DNA of 64,000 bases from Toxonevra muliebris. Lineage: Eukaryota > Arthropoda > Insecta > Diptera > Pallopteridae. The translations under genes were made by a program, and so were the position numbers. Every line of letters starts with the position of its first letter. The stretch's first letter is position 1. Shown here piece after piece: positions 60,834 to 64,000 of this stretch. The stretch lies in NCBI GenBank assembly GCA_963691655.1, contig OY829328.1, positions 31,205,890-31,269,889 of the forward strand, read 5' to 3'. Under the pieces are notes generated by a model. That model was not told the DNA's origin. It was given only the letters and a program-made list of their open reading frames with translations, and did not search any database.

Positions 60834-61130
60834 CGACCTCGATAGTCTAGTGGATAGTGCACTAGACTTTCATCCGGGAGGTTCGGGTTCGATTTTCGTC
60901 TTCGTCTGGTGGTTAATTCTCATAACCTTCAAATCTTCACTATCAATATGAAGTTTATGAGAATTATAAGAAAGTGTACAAGTACACACCTTGGTTGGTA
61001 ATGGCAAAGCCACCGAGCTGATAAAAAACTGCCACACCCCCTGTAGGTCCAACTATGTGGTATCGCAATGGGTCTTTCAGGCCTAAGTGTGTCTTTCGAC
61101 AGCCCCTCCAACCTAACCTATCCTACACTC
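60834..61130 (+). mobile_element. tRNA-Glu-like SINE
   Basis: The 5' part resembles a tRNA-Glu gene: a pol III A box TAGTCTAGTGG (60843-60853), CTTTCA where the Glu anticodon loop would be, and a B box-like GGTTCGATT (60886-60894). The B box has lost its final CC and the acceptor stem is not intact, so it is not a working tRNA. The body carries a hairpin (60915-60930 with 60950-60965, 15 of 16 paired) and ends in a CCAACCTAACCTATCC motif with an A-rich stretch beyond. Target duplications were not identified. Confidence 0.75.
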
Positions 61131-61306
61131 TTACACTTTTCAAAAACAAAAAGAGAAAAAAAAGCGGTGCTAAAGTTTACCATTTTGTGGCTATTTTGGT
61201 GAAATAAAACCAAAAATTTTTGAAATCATTTTGGGTGTGAAATAGTTTAAGTGTTCATCGACTGCTTGAAAAATTTTCAGTATGAATTATATGAATTTCC
61301 CCGGGT

Positions 61307-62640
61307 GTAAATATCCTGCCTGCTGAGTTGCTTAAAACCGGAATCGAACAGCTCACAAAACGCATGCACGAGCTTTTATGCAGAATATGGTCGGATGAAA
61401 ACATGCCCGTTGATGTGAACCTCAGCGTACTTTGTCTAATCGACAAGAAAGGTGATTCCACGATTCGCGCCAACTACCGTGGGAGCAGTCTTCTAAACAT
61501 CGCATATAAGGTTCTATCAAGCGTACTGTATGAAAGACTGAAGCCCATTGGCAACAAACTGACTGTACCTTATCAGTGTGGTTTCAGGCTTTGTAAATCC
61601 ACCATCGGCCAGATATTCACACTACGCCAAATACTGGAAAAGACGCGAGAAAAACAAATCAACACACACCATCTATTCGTCGATTATAAAGTCGCCTTCG
61701 ACAGCACGAAATGACACTGACAGACACCGCCAGCGCAGTGAAAATTGGGGCTGAACTCTCCGCGCCATTTGATAGCAAAAGAAGTTTCAGACAAGGTGAT
61801 TCTCTATCGTGCAATTTCTTTAATTTAATGCTGAAGAAAATAATTCGAGCTGTAAACATCGACATCTCTGGCACTATCTTTTACAAGAGTGTCATGCTGC
61901 TGGCATACGCTAATGATATTGACATAATTGGCACCAACGCGCGAGCAGTCCGTGCAGCATTCTCCAACTTAGAAAGGGAGCCTCGTCGAGTGGGTCTAGT
62001 GGTGAACGAGGAAAAAACGAAATACCTTGTGTCAACAAACAAAGAGTGACGGCGTCTTGGACAAAATGTCACTGTTGACAATTACAAATTCCAAGTCGTC
62101 AAGGATTTCGTTTATCTTGGATCCAGCAACAACACCAACAATAATGTCAGCCTTGAAAACAAGCGAAGAATAACTCTTGCCAACAAATGTTACTACGGGC
62201 TCAGTAAGTAATTGAGAAGCAGAGCCCTCTCTCGACGTACAAAAATAACGCTCTTCAAGTCCCTCATCCTTCGCATTCTAATGTATGGCGCTGAGACATG
62301 GACATTGACCACCAACGATGAGAGGCTGTTTGGACCGTTCGAGAGGAAGATACTCCGCAAGATTTATGGTCCAGTGTGCGTGGACGACGTGTATCGTATA
62401 AGATTGAACCATGAGCTGTACGCTGACATTGACGTGGTCAAGCGCATAAAAATCGAGCGGTTTCGCTGGCTGGGTCATGTAGAGCGAATGGAAGAAAGTT
62501 CTCCAGCTAGAGGTGAAACGCACTGAAGAGTACGACCTAATCCCCGTTGGAAAGACCAGGTACATGACTGCACTTGGCCTTACTAAGGGGCACCGGCGCG
62601 CGCATTGCAGTAGCGACTGGCGAGATTAGTATGAGAGATC
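61307..62640 (+). pseudogene. RTE-like LINE reverse transcriptase, dead
   Basis: 5'-truncated ORF2. Segment 1 (61307-61711) has ILPAELLKTG, LCLIDKKGD, NYRGSSLLNIAYKVLS, PYQCGFR and HHLFVDYKVAFDS. A deletion of about 25-30 codons then joins it to segment 2 (61711-62049) with RQGDSLSCNFFNLML and the catalytic box read as AYANDIDIIG, where the usual YADD has become YAND. In the same frame, after stops at 62047 and 62209, come FVYLGSS, RRITLANKCYYGLSK, LMYGAETWTLT and FRWLGHVERM. The series matches RTE-type LINEs most closely. Stops, deletion and the lost Asp make it inactive. Confidence 0.88.
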
Positions 62641-64000
62641 CAGCAAACAATTTGAGTTCGAAAATACTTTTTTTGAGTTCAATAAACACGCATAAAAGAT
62701 TGCGGACAAATAGTTTTTCCCCTTGAAAGTAGTCGTTCTGTATGAGCGAAAGAGATTTTTAAGAATAACTATTTAAGAGTTTTCGAAATTAAAAAAACCG
62801 CGAGAAAAGTCAAAAAAAAAAGAAAGTAAATAAAACTAAAAAAGGTTCCAAAAAGAAGACATAAAAAATCAAAATCAAAGTGAGGTAAAAAATTTAAAGA
62901 AAGAGTGTGAAAGGAGAAAAAAAGATGGGAAAAATAATCATAAAAGAATGTTATGAGAGTCGAAAAAGACGAAAAAGGTAGACAAAAAAAAAAAAGCCAA
63001 AAGAGTCAATTAACAGTCAGGGGCTCTCATCAAGTATCTTTTATCGGACGCAAAACTATATTTCGCGGTATAAATTTTATTTAATAAATAAAAATCAACA
63101 ATGAAAATAAGCCTCTTCGTTTTCTATTTCAATATCTCCTTCAGTAGTTGTTGTACTGTATTTGTCCTTTGAAGAAAAGCGTTACGTATGACAATAATCG
63201 TCTGACGATATCGTTTTTGACGATCCTTTTACTTCACGTAATCACTAAAACGTAGTATCGTTTGAACGATGTCGCTTTGACGATACCTTCCTTCTTTCAC
63301 GTATGGTCGAAAATGTCAAATACTATCGTCTCAACGAGTTTGCACGACAGCTAATACGGTATCGTTTTGAATTTTTCTTACTTATTTTTGGGTTTTTAAA
63401 ATTAAATAATTTTTTTTTAAATTAATATTATTATTATTTTCAAAATATTTTACTACCACGTTATGCAGCGACGGGCATTGAGAGATGTACCTGGTCTTCT
63501 ACAGGCCCGACGAGAGGGGGTGGGTAGGGGGATTCCCACCGGACCCGGAGTTTTTAAGGGTGCCCGGATTTCAATCCAAATCCTAGAATCCAGAAAAACT
63601 TTAACAAGCGTCTATGCGTCTGAAAATTAAATTACAAACCGTGAAGACATTTTGCAGACGGACTCGGGCCCTATATTCGAAAAATTTTTCTTATGTAGAA
63701 TAGGAAAAAAACTTTATGCAACGAATTTGCTCATGAATATCGGACTGAATTCAAGAGGTTTCATAAATATATCTGGCGACTAGCGTGAGTCGTTGATAAA
63801 AATTAAAATAATAATTTAAATTGAAAATTTTTTAATAAACCACGTTTTTAAAACGGACTAAAAAGTATAAAATAATTTCTCCTTGCCCCATACAGATTCA
63901 TAACCCCATACAGATTGTCTTGAAAATATGTAATTAGTAGGTCTGAAAATATTTGCATGATTTAAAATATTGCATGCGGCCCACTCAAACTAGAGTGTAA
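62641..64000. other. AT-rich end region with short repeats
   Basis: Purine-rich sequence at 62780-63000, then the ATCGT/ACGAT cluster (63197-63365). A G/C-run stretch at about 63505-63570 (GGGGGTGGGTAGGGGGATTC) resembles transposon ends elsewhere in the window. CCCCATACAGATT is directly repeated near 63887 and 63905. No gene recognised. Confidence 0.55.
63197..63365. repeat. ATCGT/ACGAT inverted-pair cluster
   Basis: ATCGT at 63197, 63210, 63257, 63324 and 63361, and ACGAT at 63205, 63220, 63266 and 63280. Three ATCGT..ACGAT pairs have 3-, 5- and 4-base gaps (CTG, TTTTG, TTGA). They could be binding-site pairs or small hairpins. No known element recognised. Confidence 0.7.

Noticed and set aside
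60836..60905. Functional tRNA-Glu gene
   Set aside because: The A box is good but the B box is worn and the acceptor stem does not pair; a SINE head explains it better.
62278..62565. 95-codon minus-strand ORF
   Set aside because: It is the antisense of the RTE-like reverse transcriptase.
1..64000. CRISPR arrays or bacterial operons
   Set aside because: No regularly spaced identical repeats with unique spacers and no prokaryotic gene organisation; the window is clearly eukaryotic.

Overview
This window looks like non-coding DNA, intergenic or within a large intron, from an insect of the higher-fly type. It is AT-rich throughout. It has many short CAG/CAA/CTG runs, recurrent ACATATGTA-type palindromes, and a dense set of dipteran-style transposon remnants (mariner, Tc1-like, hAT and TTAA-flanked MITEs, RTE-like and RNase H-carrying LINEs, a tRNA-derived SINE, a Helitron-like 3' end). 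I cannot name the species. No complete host protein gene could be recognised. Only a few candidate first exons or small ORFs stand out, and all are low confidence.

Layout. 1-1270: Helitron-like 3' portion with an array of six three-base-loop hairpins and a pyrimidine-rich (TTTCTACTAC) tract. 4543-6420: an old tandem duplication whose second copy received two hAT MITEs (one carrying a nested TTAA element), while the first copy keeps both empty sites. 9243-9709 and 11759-12275: two inverted copies of one TTAA-flanked MITE, the second nested in another TTAA element. 16008-17488: a foldback element. 19965-22560: ~400-470 bp tandem units made of degenerate 12-bp repeats, split by a dead mariner; an inverted relative lies at 25310-26168. 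27629-29017: Tc1-like element with very long TIRs. 30660-31470: a second decayed Tc1-like transposase. 32735-33751: a cluster of perfect hairpins and palindromic MITEs. 36792-37398, 40701-41565, 45046-45813 and 51247-51567: further inverted-repeat elements. 54000-55090 (minus) and 58241-58900 (plus): LINE fragments. 60834-61130: tRNA-Glu-like SINE. 61307-62640: dead RTE-like LINE. 63197-63365: a cluster of ATCGT/ACGAT motifs.

Host signal. The best hints of host transcription are a GATC-dense, GC-richer island with two consensus splice donors on the plus strand (43095-43899), a 34-codon phase-0 open segment with a fly-type start context and a GTAAGA donor (51810-51911), and a 39-codon ORF with a hydrophobic centre (59099-59218). 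None is proven. Every recognisable transposase or reverse transcriptase here carries stops, frameshifts, deletions or a lost catalytic residue, so the window is a graveyard of inactive elements.
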